The notes: a model not told the origin generated them from the letters alone. A DNA stretch of 64,000 nt from Calonectria ilicicola (GCA_020809705.1 CP085831.1:4836001-4900000), one strand, 5' to 3'. Shown: positions 47,304 through 59,887, numbered from the stretch's first letter. Program-made: numbers and translations.

Positions 47304-49111
47304 GATATCAACTCGGAGAGGTCGAGTGAGAAGTGACAACAAGAGAGTGGAGAATTCCAGCAAAGTAGATCCGTGACATCTTAATAAGGAATGGATAGTG
47401 TGGTCTGTGCGGCACAGCCACCCTCAATGATGCTAAATTTCCAGATCAAGCCCATTGCAAAACAGGGGCTAATTTGACCTATTGGGATAAGCTTGTGGCG
47501 CCTCCCGGTCTTGAGTAGGGTTACCAACCACATGAGAGTTTAAACGATAGCCCCACAGAACATCTGGATAAGGATCCTCGTTGGTCAGAGGTCCAAATGT
47601 CGCCTTCAAGCGCGGTAATGTTAAAAGCGAATGCTCCAAAAAAAAGGTTACCCGCCAAAAGTTCGCCTTGTTGTTTGTGAGACTTACAAATTGTAAATGT
47701 ACGAAAAGGAGGGTCTGGCTCAAATCAAAGATGATATTGACTCAAAAAAGCAGAGGGACAAGTCCAGCAAATAACAATTCTTTGTAACCACTCCAGTCTT
47801 GAGCAAATCTAAAGCCCCATTAATTCAATTATGATACCACAATGACATTTGATATGAAGACAGCAGGCTGCGGCAAAAAAAGAAGAAAAAAGAAGGAACA
47901 ATTGGATCTATAGCTTATGGAACCGAGTGCTGAAAACAGTTTTTCGGTCTATGTTCTTGGGATGCATTGCCTCTCAGATTTGATGGCAATCATGATTCAA
48001 GATTTCAAGGTATTTTTATCTTCAATGTATTTTCGGTTGCTTTCTTTTTCTTCCAATTCATTCGTGAAGTACTGCAGTGGGTACTATCAGTCCAGTTGCA
48101 GTGCCATCTGCTAGTATAAATAACATAATTCCCGTGTGTTTCAAAGTTCTCAACAATCTCCCTATTCCATATTCCTTTAACTGAGCCATTTACCTGTACA
48201 GCACCTGTCGCCTGGTCATATTTCCTAATAATCCAAGATACTGCAATGTGCACCTTATGTACCTCTGCTCACAAGTAACGGCTAGGACGTTGGATAAGAG
48301 AGAGGAATACTGAAGGTGGATTGATATTGAATAGGCATGCGGCTAAAATTGGAGAGGCAGGGGTGCCTTTTGGGCGTCCAGCGTCAAGGAAACCATCCAG
48401 CAGGCAGCGGCACGTGATCCACTTTGAGGTGGTCCTGTTGATTCCCCATACGGTATAAAATCCATCGTGAGGATCATTAGATAAGTTGAGCCATTCTAGA
48501 TTTTCAAAAATCTGCTTATATTCAGAAACCTGTTGTCGGTCAACTTAGGTGAGAGTAATGGTTCGTGTTAGCAGATAAAATCAAGCACGCTGGTTTAAGT
48601 AATAAAGAAAGATTGTTATTGTTACTATTATGACCTAATGTAAAATAGATCACGGGTATATAGAGATAACTGTAATAGTTTAGTTAATATTATAGCTAGT
48701 AATAGGTTATTTAGGTACATCGTGGGCTCTACCAGAGGGAGCTCCAAAGCCACAACGGTGGCAGATACAACTAAGTTTGGCCATATGATTCACCCGACCA
48801 AGATACAATCAACTTACATTTATTAGTTTATGTTAATTATGACTTTGCTTAGATAATTTATTCGCGTACTACTCCGCGAGTGTGGTGTGGCGGTATGGTT
48901 AACCCGATTTAATTTAGCGTCATGAAGGTCTCAGCCTCGTCAGGCTGTAGAAAATAAAAGGCTCATCCATCCCAACAGAGTCACTTCCTAATCTTTCCTT
49001 CTTCATATTACACTTCCAAAACCTGCTATTTTATATTTATCCTATATTCAGGGACACACTGTGTCAGTAACCTGTTTTATGTAGCTCGTTCGCCTCGATA
49101 GGCTTCGCATC
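47304..49111. other. 1.8-kb AT-rich intergenic region
   Basis: Very AT-rich at 48590-48720. A minus-strand ORF at 48005-48253 has no motif. A perfect 6-bp stem with a 4-nt loop (CAGCCT-CGTC-AGGCTG) lies at about 48931-48946. The preceding TGGCGGTATGGTTAA resembles a pol III A box, but no full tRNA folds. Possibly an old transposon remnant. Confidence 0.45.
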
Positions 49112-51398
49112 ATGAGACCGGAATACGTTACCAAATGGCGGGAGCAGCTTCCTCCGCCGTTCAACAAGGAGCGACCGCCAAATCGTACTCGTGTGTCTTT
49201 TGATGACCTCGACGGTGTAGAGACTCAAAATCATGGCATCAGCAAAAAGCAAACCTCTGGTTTGGGGGTACGTCGGCGGAACTCGACCCAGGGAGCATTG
49301 GAGGATTCAGATCGTCCAATGTCCTGGGCTCGGTCAACAAGCAAGAGCAACGATGCAATACAAGCCCAAAGAGTCAGTATTGCCATAAATAAAATCAAAA
49401 TGTTTGTTGCCCCATTCTAAATCAATCTCGCCCAACAACGTTAGGCGTGTCTTGTATGAATGCATGTTGATGATATTTCTGTAGCTTACTAGAAAACAAA
49501 AATATAAGCAGGTCCGTTACCTCTGAAATTCGATATAATAAGACCACTTGCCTCGACTTAAAACCTACCAAACCCAACATGGAAGAGATTGCCGCATTGG
49601 CGTCAAGTTGCTTTCCTGCCATGCGAGATATTCCAGTAACCATCACAGAATATTCGGCGGACAGCTGTCGTGCGTTAAGGTATACGCTCCGGGAAGTCTT
49701 AGAATCAAAATATCTACTCGAGCCGCCTATAGGTGAAAATTGTATTCGGTGGATCTTTGCCGAATATACTAATTTGGGGACATTTTGGGGTTCAGATCAA
49801 AGATGTTTCCAATGGGGTACAGATCCAGCCATATTTGAAAGTTCCCCTATCCGTCTGCTTCAAGAACGGCTGCTTGAGTTGGATAGGGCTATGGGACGGT
49901 TGCTGCCAGATCGTTACGAACTTGCCGGTGGGTAGCTCGACGTGCCTACAACTAAAACAGACTTATTTACCCTTTTGCGCAGGTTACAAACGAATTGGAA
50001 AATACTACCGCCAAAACCCTGGTTGTCCAGAATATATGGGACTCCGTATAAATGCTTTAGACTGGATTCAAGACGAGAGAACACAGCTTCTCATCAAATA
50101 TTTGGAGCAATTTCCATCAATTTTAAAAGAAATACAAATGAGAGACGATAACGATATCCAACTTGGTCTCGACTATATTCGAGCTCGATCAATCATAATA
50201 AACCAAAAGCTTGATGCAAACCATGGTTATAGGGATATATTTCAAATGCTTCGTCAGGAAGGTGATCATCTTCATGGAAGCTGGGATGATCATGTCGAAA
50301 GACTCGAGTTTCATTCTCATAGTGAGTAGTACCCCGGCTTAGAATTTTATTCGGATATTTGACCAGATACAAGATACTCTGCTTACCTGCGGATCTTCAC
50401 GACTATACAAGGTCATTGCTGAGAGACTGGAGTCCAAGGGTGATTCACTGCGCAAGAATCCGGATGCCGCGCTGTTATATTACACGCTTGCAAGGGTATC
50501 TATTGAGAACGATGAAATGATGCAAGACAAGCCCGAGAGAATTCTCAACAAATTGTTTATTACACTCGTATGTTTTCACTTGCCCCATCCCTTTCTAACT
50601 TTAGCTTATTTCATGTCATGTCATACCTTTCTTTTTCTGGATTTTGTTCTGTACACAGTTCAAACGCTGACTATAATGGCGATGAAGAAAAGCAGGCCAA
50701 GCACCAGTCGTCAACATGTTGAAAAGTTCACTTCTCTACAACAAGTGATATTTGACCAAATCGAGTACATCGAAGAAAACCAACGTGAACTAGCTATATG
50801 GGGTATTCCCCCTTTCCAAGATCACCATGTCCAGTTTCATCAAACTTACAGGCCCTCAACACATATTAGAACACTCATTAACCAACAAATGAGTCTTGTA
50901 GCCAAAGACTTTCGTGATACTTTACGACACTGGAAAGCACTACAGAGCAAAGTTGATCGTCATCTTGATGTTCTAATCCAATTGCGTGTCCTGGACCAGC
51001 AGGATCTTACGTTTGAACAAAGCCAAATAGCAACTGCACAGCAACGGATAGCTCTACAAGAGTCTATAATATTACGCTTTCAATCGCGGTCTGTTTTCAT
51101 CTTCACGGCCATCACGACGGTCTTCGTTCCTCTGTCATTCTTCACTTCCTACTTCTCTATGGATGTAGCGGCTGTCATATCATCCCCTTTCAATTCACAA
51201 TACTTTTGGATGGTAGGTGGTTCCATTTCCGGTTGTATAGTGCTTGCTGTCTTTATTGCTGTCAGTTACATGTCCAAGGTCAAGGAGCCGGACATCGAGC
51301 ACGGGGGAGAGCAATTGAAACATATATCTACTCCTAATTCACAAAGGCTTTGGGGCATAGGCTCTATTGTAAGAACTGTCAAGTTAAAAGTATCATAG
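49112..51398 (+). CDS. CorA-like (fungal) Mg2+ transporter family protein
   Basis: Five-exon estimate. Exon 1 ends near 49372-49376, then 49493-49927 and 49983-50321 (these in phase), exon 4 from 50374 to near 50567-50571, and a last exon from 50659 or continuous with exon 4. The first and last junctions are not fully settled. The soluble part has RWIFAEYTNLGTFW, YYRQNPGCPEYMGLR and long helices (TSLQQVIFDQIEYIEEN, LRHWKALQSKVDRHLDVL). Two C-terminal membrane spans follow: SVFIFTAITTVFVPLSFFTS and FWMVGGSISGCIVLAVFIAV. CorA proteins carry a GMN signature after span 1; here the position reads YFSMD. This change would be expected to weaken Mg2+ selectivity, so a non-transport role is possible. 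Confidence 0.8.
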
Positions 51399-51465
51399 CT
51401 TAATATTGGAGCTTTCAAAGATATTTTCATCCTTCAAGGAGGCTGGGATCATGATGTAGTCTTTC

Positions 51466-53670
51466 TCAGAGTTGTGTCTCCTCCAGTGGATTAACTCCGA
51501 CATACATATAGTTTTGTGCATCAATGTTTCGAAATTCTGCCTCCCTTCTTCCCCGCAGCAGATCTTCAATCGCAGAACCGTATTTCACGAGCAGATCTTC
51601 TCGGTCAGCTGTTTGTATGATAGCGATGCCAAATGGCACTCCTGTAACCGTGAATAGTAAGCATATATAAGCAGAAGATTTCTCCAAGTACTTACCATCA
51701 ATGTCTATGCCCACTGGGACTGTGATCATCGGATAACCTTGAGCAATTGGATTAATGATATGCACATCGCGAGTAGGCAGTTCGAAACAATACTAACCGG
51801 CTTTGGCAGCAACTTGACAAGCCACCCCGCTATCAGCTTGAACAGGAACCAAAAGCCCGTCTAATGGAGCACCGCCAGCAAGAATAGCAGCATCTATACC
51901 CTCATCCCGGGATTTTGTTCTTATAAACTCCAATGCACTCTTATACACTCCATCTTCAATCCCATGGGAGTCCAGACTCCGTTCGAAATTGTCTTGGCCT
52001 GTTGGCCATGCGCCATGCTGACCTGGAAGCCCCCCTTCCCTGCTCGAGTGCTTTTTATTGTATGATACCACGTCTTCCAAACTGTAAATTCCCGCGGGAT
52101 TTTGAGCTAGAGCGGCAAGATAAACTTTGAGATCGTTGTAAAAGTCTGTTTTAACGACGGTGAATTCAGATTGATCAGGGTGACCTGTCGCCGAAGGATA
52201 GTCCCTATGTTTAGAATAAGCCTCGAGATTTACACCATGCATCAGGAATTCGCTACTTACCAATCCCATCCAGTTGGAGGTATTAAGGTTTCAGCGCTTG
52301 GGAAATCGGCATGTTCAATAACATTTGATCCTGCACCTCGAATCTTGTCGATTGCATCCATTAGGACTCTGGTTTGATGAGAATTGTTAGGATTACCAAG
52401 TGCTGTTTGCCAGACCCTTTTCCAGGGCATCCCAAACCTGGCGCCTTTCAACGCAGCCTTGGTGCTTACAAATGATTGTAACGGTGAATCTCCTAGAGAG
52501 AGTTTAGGTATACAAATTAGGTCCTATTTGTATTGTTTACGTACCCGATTGTGTTATGGCGCTGAGAGCCACAGCTGCATCGAAAACGGTTTTCCCAAAA
52601 GTTCCCACTACGTCAAGGTTGCGGGATTCTGGAATAACACCAAGACAGGACGTCAGGCCAAGTGTTGGCTTAATGCCAACAACCCCGTTGCGATCCGCTG
52701 GAAATATAACCTTAATAGGGCAGATATAAATTGTTAACAAACGCTTTTTTCTAAAACCAAATAGGGATATTGAAGAGGTCAATTTATACTCACACTACCA
52801 TCAGTTTCTGTGCCAAGGCTAAAAGCACACATGTTGATGGTAACTGCGACGGCGCTACCACAACTAGAGCCGCCAGGATTTTCTGCCAGGTTATACGGGT
52901 TCCTACATTGGCCTCCTCTACCGGAATATCCCTCTGAACTGTGATATTTAACACCTTGAGCCGATTCTACTACCAAGGGGAGCGAAATATACGTACTAGT
53001 AAGAGGACCTCATGGCCGCCCATTCTGAAAGATTCGCGTGACCAAGAAGAATAGCCCCTGCTTTTCGAAGCTTGGATACAACAACAGAATCCTCAGAAAC
53101 AATAGTACCTAGTAGAGCTACTCAGAAGTCGGTTAGCAAATGTTGATACGTGGGCTGTAGGTACCCAATGGAGTGGAGTAGGTACCCAATGATCCAGCTG
53201 TCGTTTGCACCTTGTCGTCTGTCGAAATATTCTTCGTTCTACAATTAGCACAATATCCAAGGGATATTTATCCAAATTTGAGAATTAAGACAAAATTTAA
53301 TGCATAAAAACATACATCTTTGACGAGAAAAGGGATTCCATGCAAGGAGCTTCTGATGGTTCCACTCTGCCTTTCATGGTCGATCTGAGAGGCAATTTCC
53401 AATGCATCAGGATTTACTTCAATGACAGCCCTAAATACCATCCAAATAAGTTTAGTTAATATTATGAATCATAGGAAGGCGGCCCCATCAAAATATCTTC
53501 GAGTCTTACCGCAATCGTTCATTGAGGCGACGGATCCGTTCAAGGTAGCATTTGACAAGCTCTGTCGCTGTAAACTTCCCATCAGTCATAAGAGATTGAA
53601 GCTCGTCTATCGAAAGATTTTGAATGTCTATTCCACAGCAAAGTGGCATAGAGGTATCGATGTCACCCAT
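51466..53670 (-). CDS. Amidase (amidase-signature hydrolase)
   Basis: Ten exons: 53510-53670, 53316-53430, 53165-53231, 52997-53117, 52794-52938, 52545-52710, 52261-52492, 51798-52204, 51696-51737 and 51466-51641. All phases agree; 1632 nt, 543 residues. Amidases of this signature hydrolyse carboxamides with a Lys-Ser-Ser triad. The Lys is in GIPFLVKD followed by NISTDD, the cis-Ser region reads [13 protein letters not shown], and the nucleophile Ser lies in LGTETDGS. The C-terminal half has [15 protein letters not shown] and [15 protein letters not shown], as in full-length enzymes. Start set at [12 protein letters not shown]. Ten exons is intron-rich for the family but every join keeps motif spacing. 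The substrate is unknown. Convergent with the CorA-like gene, 67 bp between stops. Confidence 0.93.
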
Positions 53671-53903
53671 TGCGCAGCTTTGGGTTCTAACGAACGAATG
53701 CAGATGCAAAATCGGTAGCGTGTGTGAGGGGCCTTGCGATAGCGGCGTTGAGCTAATGTCACGTGATGAATTGCAATCTACTCAGCTCTTTCCAGATCAT
53801 GTTCATCATCATATGACGAAGAATTAGATCATAGAGATTTAAATAAAATTCCAGTCTATTGACCCTAGTAGTTTTCCCAATAGATTTGGGTAACGGAATG
53901 CAA
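53671..53903. other. Short intergenic region
   Basis: Between the amidase ATG and the 3' end of the interrupted C2H2 gene. No gene seen. Confidence 0.6.
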
Positions 53904-54640
53904 CTAAATATGTACAAGAATATCAATTAGAGGATATTGCGCGGGCGGGTAGCCGATAGGAGGCAGTTGAACCGGTCGCGATCTGGGGTAGGACGATGTG
54001 AAAGTTCTGTCAGTATCCAAAAAATCTACGACATTCTGCGCGGCAGCGGCAGCGGCAGCTTGGCGTTGTCGGTCCTCCTCAGCCTTTCGCTGGGCCTCCT
54101 CCTCCTTCTTGCGAGCCTTTCACTCCTTGCGGATCTCCTTGAATTCTGTGAGATGCCGGTTAGCTACCGCGTGAGGCGCCTGTCATCTAGTTTCAGATAC
54201 TTACCCTGGAAAGTTCGCTTCTTCCCATGAGACTGCATTGTGACGTGAGCGTTAAGGTGGTTTAGAGAGCCGTAAGCCTTCTCGCAACCGTTCCATCCAC
54301 ATTTATACACTCTCTCAATCTCCTCATACCGTCTTCGGGGTCGCCGGGCGTAGGGCGCACTGCCGCGTTGGTTATATCCTGCCCAGGTTGGTCGCGGCTG
54401 CGCATACATGCCGCCGCTAGCGGGTTGAGAGTAGCTATGCGACATGTCTGGGTTGGGTGCGTAGGGCGAGTGCTGTCCGTAGGGATAGAGAAAGTTATAA
54501 GGGGCTACAGTTAAATCGTTGCTGACGGTGGCTCGATAGTGCTTGGCGTTGTAGGTAGGCTCTATCCTTCCAGCATCAGGTCCAGACCTTCCACACCCTG
54601 TAGGCTCTCGCCCCAGCGACATGCCAAATAGATTCTCCAT
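53904..54640 (-). pseudogene. C2H2 zinc-finger gene interrupted by an in-frame TGA
   Basis: Exon 1 (54205-54640) starts MENLFGMSLGREP, is Tyr/Pro/Ser-rich, and ends with one C2H2 finger: YKCGWNGCEKAYGSLNHLNAH then VTMQSH. Exon 2 starts at 54145 after a 59-nt intron and reads EFKEIRKE, then TGA (54120-54122), then KARKKEEEAQRKAEED and an alanine run. Related mould proteins have Trp at this position (KEWKARKKEEE), so TGG appears mutated to TGA. The remaining frame runs to a TAG at 53904-53906. If translated to the TGA the product keeps its finger but loses the charged helix, so a functional short form is possible. The downstream frame is still clean, so the change is recent, or an error in the sequence. 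Confidence 0.7.
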
Positions 54641-55832
54641 GCCACAGTATCAGGTGCAATAATTGGCCTCGTAGGACCGAAGGCTAATAATTACTCTGGA
54701 GAATGGGCGCGAGAATATAATCGAAAATTTGAATCCATATTGCTGGGCGAACATCTCAGAAACCAAAAGTGGGGTTGTCTTCTCCCTAGTCGTCTGACAA
54801 CACAACTTGTGTTGATCCGTAGGACTCAGCCTCGACGCTCATTGGACCCTGCCCATGCCAAGCTCAACATGTGTACCCATCAACCAATTACAAACGCAAG
54901 TTCAAATGCATTGATGTTCAAGGCGAAGAAGCCACACAAATTGAGATTGATGTGATATGATATGATATAGCGATTTCATCTTTCAGAACGGAAAGGAATA
55001 TGCACACACACAGAGCCATAATCATCCCCCATGTTGTGTCAGGTCAGCCTGGTCTTGAACTGTGAGAGGAAAACAGCGTACACGTCGGTCGCTTATGTGT
55101 TGAACCTCTCCCGCTCCTACTATGTTTGTCATATGGTACCTTTGCGTTTCATATCTCAACATGTGTGATAGCCTGCACATATCGATAAATGAGGTAGATA
55201 TCCAAGGCTGGAAACTTTGGAGCCACAGCATATATATCCAAGCCATGTCAGAGTCATTAACACTGGAGAGCTCGATCCTTCCGCATCGAATCCTCTCACC
55301 ATAACTGCCCACACTCAGCTATCTTTTGAGCATTTTTGTTACTCAATCCTTTTCAAAAGACACTGCATTGGTCAATCTGAAGATGCAATCATCGCAGGTC
55401 AAATCTTGCTATGAGAACCAACTGGTCAAGCTGCAGTACGTATTCCACATCTGAAAATCACCACTGACTCTTACGCATATAGATTCGAGTGCTATAAGCA
55501 GCCTATTTCCGATGACGTGCGATCGCTCATATGTGAACCAGGCGATTCCATGGGTACTAAATACGTCAGCAACACAATGAAAAATGGGACCAACAATGGG
55601 GGTATGGCTTCAATCTCGACTACCCATCGAGAGATGTTGAATGGGGTGGGTTCACAGTTTCAAACCTGAAACTTGAATTAAATGGGATGGTTGCGGGAGG
55701 TTTTCGCCCCAGTAGTGCGCTAAATTTAGGGGCGGTTTTCATCAATCACGGCAGATATTGCAAAGGTATTGATTTGAATCGTTAGACATTAATGGCTTTT
55801 AAGTCGTATAGTACTCGCTAAAATAACACATC
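54641..55832. other. Intergenic, no gene seen
   Basis: About 1.2 kb with short ORFs only. A GATAT pentamer run lies at about 54953-54968. Contains the 5' flank of the interrupted C2H2 gene. Confidence 0.55.
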
Positions 55833-57068
55833 CTATTTTTGCTCCTTGGCATCACCATTGACCTTGGGTTTTTCTGCTTCCTGCGCAGGCGTACTGTATG
55901 CATACCTTGTTTCGAGATCCTATAATTGGAGGGATTAGTAACAATGGCCTTGGTTTTCTTGGCGGGAAATTGATAATGACATACCCAGTACTTGTTGAAG
56001 CCCACACCACGGCAAACCTCCTGAGCAGAGAGAATCATAGGAGGGGGGCCAACTGTCATGCTGGCCTTGAGAGCCTCAAGCGACTCCCGAATGCTCTTGA
56101 GGTGAGCGGCAACCAATGTGAAGGGGTAAGCCACGATGGCGAAACCAATTTCGGCCAACTCCGTTGCGGAAAGGTTCTGGGTCAATCCTCCCTCAATAAC
56201 TAGAAAAAAAAGTGTTAGCCAAATGTAGCGCCATGTGAAAGGGATCATCTTACTGTTAATGAGAATAGGCATGTTGAGCTCCTTGACACAGCGGACCATG
56301 GCATCGCGGTCGGGAATAGCCTCAACGAAAACGGAATCCACACCCAGGCGCTGGAATTCCTTGGCACGGTACATGGCCTCTTCCCATCCAATAATCAGGG
56401 CGTCTGTGCGGGCCATGATGAAGACGTCAAGGCCCTCGTCACGGGCATCACATGCGGCCTTGACACGAGCAAATGCCTCCTCACGAGGGACAACGGACTT
56501 TCCCTTGGTGTGTCCGCAACCTATTCGATATTAGTACGAGAAAAATAGTAATCACGAGGAAAAGCATACGCTTAGGCCAGGTCTGATCCTCAATCATGAC
56601 ACCAGCAGCGCCAGCACGGGCAAAGCATTCCACGGTCCTCCTCACGTTCAAAGGGCTTCCATATCCGGTGTCGCCATCCACAATCACGGGAATCGAAACC
56701 TGGCGCACAGTCTCCTGGATCTTGTCGCACATTTCCTGCATGGCAATGTAACCAGTGTCGGGGAGTCCAAAGCTGCTGGCGACGGAGTACCCGGAGAGGA
56801 AAAAGGCGGGGAACCCAGCTTCCTCCACAAGTCTCGAGGACAGACCATCGTAGGCGCAGGGGAATGGGAGAATCTTGGTCTTGTCGTTGAACGCCTCCAG
56901 CGTCAAAGATCGGAGTCGCGAGGCGCCGGCATTGGGGAAGCGACCGCGAACATTGCGGAATGTGACGGTCTCGTCTCTGGGGCCATTCTCCTGGCGGGCG
57001 ACTTCAATCTGCTTGCCCGACTCGTAGGTGAACGGGAACGGCTTAATCTCAGTGGTTTGGTTCGACAT
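55833..57068 (-). CDS. PEP mutase / isocitrate lyase family enzyme (oxaloacetate hydrolase-like)
   Basis: Four exons: 56570-57068, 56254-56520, 55985-56199 and 55833-55919; 1068 nt, 355 residues. A TIM-barrel enzyme acting on C-C or P-C bonds next to a carboxylate with Mg2+. Motifs: PFPCAYDGLSSRLVEEAGF, metal-binding VDGDTGYGSP, GVMIEDQTWPKR joined to CGHTKGKSVVPREEAFARV (the KRCGH active-site loop, split by intron 1), ARTDALIIGWEEAMYRA, and NIIEGGLTQNLSA across intron 2. Spacing and loop fit the mould oxaloacetate acetylhydrolase and 2,3-dimethylmalate lyase branch rather than glyoxylate-cycle isocitrate lyase, which is larger. The Ser that marks true oxaloacetate hydrolases was not placed by eye, so substrate is open. 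Probably cytosolic: no targeting leader is visible. Confidence 0.88.
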
Positions 57069-59305
57069 GATGGGCTGTGGGGTAAATGGGAAGGTCTTGA
57101 AGATGATGTCAATATTTTTGCTTCTGGACCATTTATATGTCTACCGGTATTACGCCGGGTGCTACAAAAACTACCTGTGCCTGGACATAGTGGTGGTGAC
57201 ATGTCAGCGCCGTCCACATCATCTCAGTCAAGATTGGCTGGCTTACGTTGGGTGCTTAGGACATTTACAGCCATGTGCTTGGAGAAAAGCTCCGAGGAGA
57301 ACGGCTCCCGCACCGGCATGACGGCCGAGGTCGGAGAAGACGGAGGAAAAGCTGCCAATTCATGCTCTAGCCATTGGTTATCTTTGAGGATTACGGCAAC
57401 CTCATCGTGTCTCTGCTCCACCTTAGGCACCCCTACAGCTTCCTTTAACCCCCACATATACAGGGCGGACATGGGCCTCGACCGCCACAGACCAATTGCC
57501 AAGTGAGGATTTGCGCTAGCAGAGCTCACCTCTGGACTTCACAAGGTACCCGTCGCCCGCAATTGGCCTGCCGCGGCCAAGGGACTCACCTAGCCCTGTC
57601 GACCCTGAAAGATTTTGCCGGGCTTCCCATGTTGAACATCACTGGATGAGGAAAGTCCAAGTGCCATGAGTCTTAGCGCAATATGAAGAAGCTGTGTTAC
57701 GAGGTCCACACCTAGCTTGGCCCTCATTCCCGAGACAGCGCTATGAGGGACTGGGTCCAACATTGAACAACGGCTTGGCGATCAACAACAGGAAAGGTTA
57801 ATTCATATATCATGGATAGAGCCTCTCCAATTTCTAGCAGACTATTCCATACCTACCACCTGCACTACAACTCATTCACCAGCCGAATTCGTCCATCAAG
57901 CACCGACCATGACGGCCACGGTCATTTGTGGATTGAAAGTGCGTATCCACTCCCGCGACAAATTGCGTGTACTTTTACGTAGCGCCATGCCACTAGCTCC
58001 ACACCATGGCAGCGAGCCCGGGCGCATTCTGTTGAAGTCGAGAATACGACCTCAAATCTCCTCTCCAATCATCTCCTTGGAAACCGGACCGCTATCTTGT
58101 ATCAGCGTCGCGCTTGGCCCGGTATAGTGGATATCTCCGGGGATGCCCTAACGGGAAGTAGCTGGTGCTCGTAGTTTTCTCCAAGTATCGAAATGCCTCA
58201 CGTACTTTTCTCACACTCGTATGACTGCTCTAGAACTGACGCTAATTTCGCACCCTTCTTATGCCCATTTCCAATTTCGCTTGTCGGCAAAGGACACCAT
58301 GCCTTTCTTGGGCCAAGCTTGTGAGAGAGCACCCACGTGCTTATCCAATCCTTCGGGCGGGATTCCACGCTATTCCCAATGCAATTGAGTAAAACCGGTG
58401 GCCAACGCGCGGCAAGACGGTGAGATGCCCTTTCGCATGAAAAACGGTTGTCCACGGCCCGCGGTATTCATCGGCTAATGCACATGGATTACCTCGATCA
58501 GCTCCATCACGACATGTCGTAGGAAATCTTTTCAATCGAATTCGCTTAAAATATTATTAAATATGGATAGGCTAATTAAGAGAAGGCGATGGGCAAATTA
58601 TCGAGATTAAAAGGTCGGTTATTGTCGAGATCCCCGTTTCAAGCAAGCGACGTTGCGATCCAGCTGGCTGGAACCTCCATCGCCAAGGTATTTCTTGTTT
58701 CTCGATGCACTCTAATTGACGCGACCAACCCGAACAAACGACGGAAGCACTGGCATGCCAGGGTATCCTAACATTAAACCTAAGAAACTCAAAAGACTGT
58801 GTCTGGACCGTGACATTTCCCACGAGTCGAGTCCTCTCTGGCAACTCCCGGCAGATGAATGTACAAGCAAACTCTGTTGCAACCTCACTACCGGGGCAAT
58901 TGACAAAAGCTGGCCTGTCTGTGGATACTAGATTTGCATTTGAGTTCAGTTTCACCCTTGCACCATCCACCACCATCTGCACGGCTCCCGCGATTAACTA
59001 GCTGAGAGACCCACCATAGCTGTCCTTCATATGATTTGTGGAGTAAATTTCGGGTCCCGAGAGCGCCGAATTTTGCGGACTCTAACAGGTATGGCAGCGC
59101 TGCCGTCCCAGGCAAATTTATCCACCCATATAGGCATTTTCCGCCGGAACGCTATCTCAAAACGATTCTGATAACGCCACAGAGTTGAGCTTACTTCCCT
59201 GCAAACTCAACCCAAGAAACTTCGCGGATTTACGACGAATGGCTATTATCTGCGCAAGAAAAGGCTGAACTGATAGATCCAACTCTATATGCGTCGAATG
59301 ATTTG
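57069..59305. other. 2.2-kb intergenic region with no clear gene
   Basis: Overlapping ORFs up to 149 codons (57057-57506 plus; 58572-58982 minus) lack motifs and splice support. No repeats or RNA genes recognised. Confidence 0.5.
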
Positions 59306-59887
59306 CTAGGTCACACCATAGGTTCCGCCAATAGTAAGGAAAATCACTATCAGCCCCATTAATACATTGAGAGCATACAAGATGCACTCCAATATATTCC
59401 CAGTTCTGTATGCGCCGTGATCATACAACCACAGCCCCCCAGCAAACTCAAGTACTAATCGCGCGAAAGAAAGGCTTCCCGCAATCACGAGGATGTAGCT
59501 AAAAATGGGAATGCCTGAAGCAACCATAAAACTAGTTGCAGTTAACCCAAATGTGCAAAATAGCCATGTACCTCAGTGAATAGTCGGGTTCCTTTCCATA
59601 TGATGTGAATTGCGAAGGATCCTAACAAATAGATACTTGGCCCCAACATTGACATACAAGGCCGCACTCACGCGAAGCCCGATGAGCCCGATGCCATGAC
59701 TAACCTTTTTCAGAACAAGTCCAGTACTTCCTAAATACGGTGAGGCAATCCATTGGCCACATTATCGATACACCACCAAGCTGAAGGAGAGATAAGATGC
59801 CGTAAAGAAGCTTATACAAACATAAAATGCCTTGTATTCTCTTGGCCGCCGCATCTCAGAGATTATGGGGGAAAAAAGTTGAAGTAC
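59306..59887 (-). pseudogene. Relic of an amino-acid transporter (AAAP / mtr type), 3' part
   Basis: A continuous minus-strand frame that matches the C-terminal part of fungal amino-acid permeases of the Neurospora mtr type: IISEMRRPREYKAFYVC, SLVVYR, TAA (59762-59764), CGQWIASPYLGSTGL, then HGIGLIGLRVSAALYVNVG, AKYLFVRILRNSHHME, NPTIH, TGA (59573-59575), GTWLFCTFGL, SGIPIFSYILVIAGSL and GGLWLYDHGAYRTGN. It ends GGTYGV followed closely by a TAG. In relatives the TGA position is Trp (HWGTW) and the TAA is an aromatic residue. The N-terminal spans are missing upstream. Two stops plus truncation make this a clear pseudogene of a plasma-membrane amino-acid/H+ symporter. Confidence 0.8.

Noticed and set aside
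48893..48950. Possible tRNA or tRNA-derived SINE (A-box-like TGGCGGTATGGTTAA)
   Set aside because: No B box or cloverleaf fold; only a simple CAGCCT/AGGCTG hairpin follows.
57057..57506. 149-codon plus-strand ORF opposite the PEP-mutase 5' end
   Set aside because: Starts within the antisense of a well-supported first exon and carries no motif.
58572..58982. 136-codon minus-strand ORF
   Set aside because: No recognisable family, with competing ORFs in several frames over the same bases.
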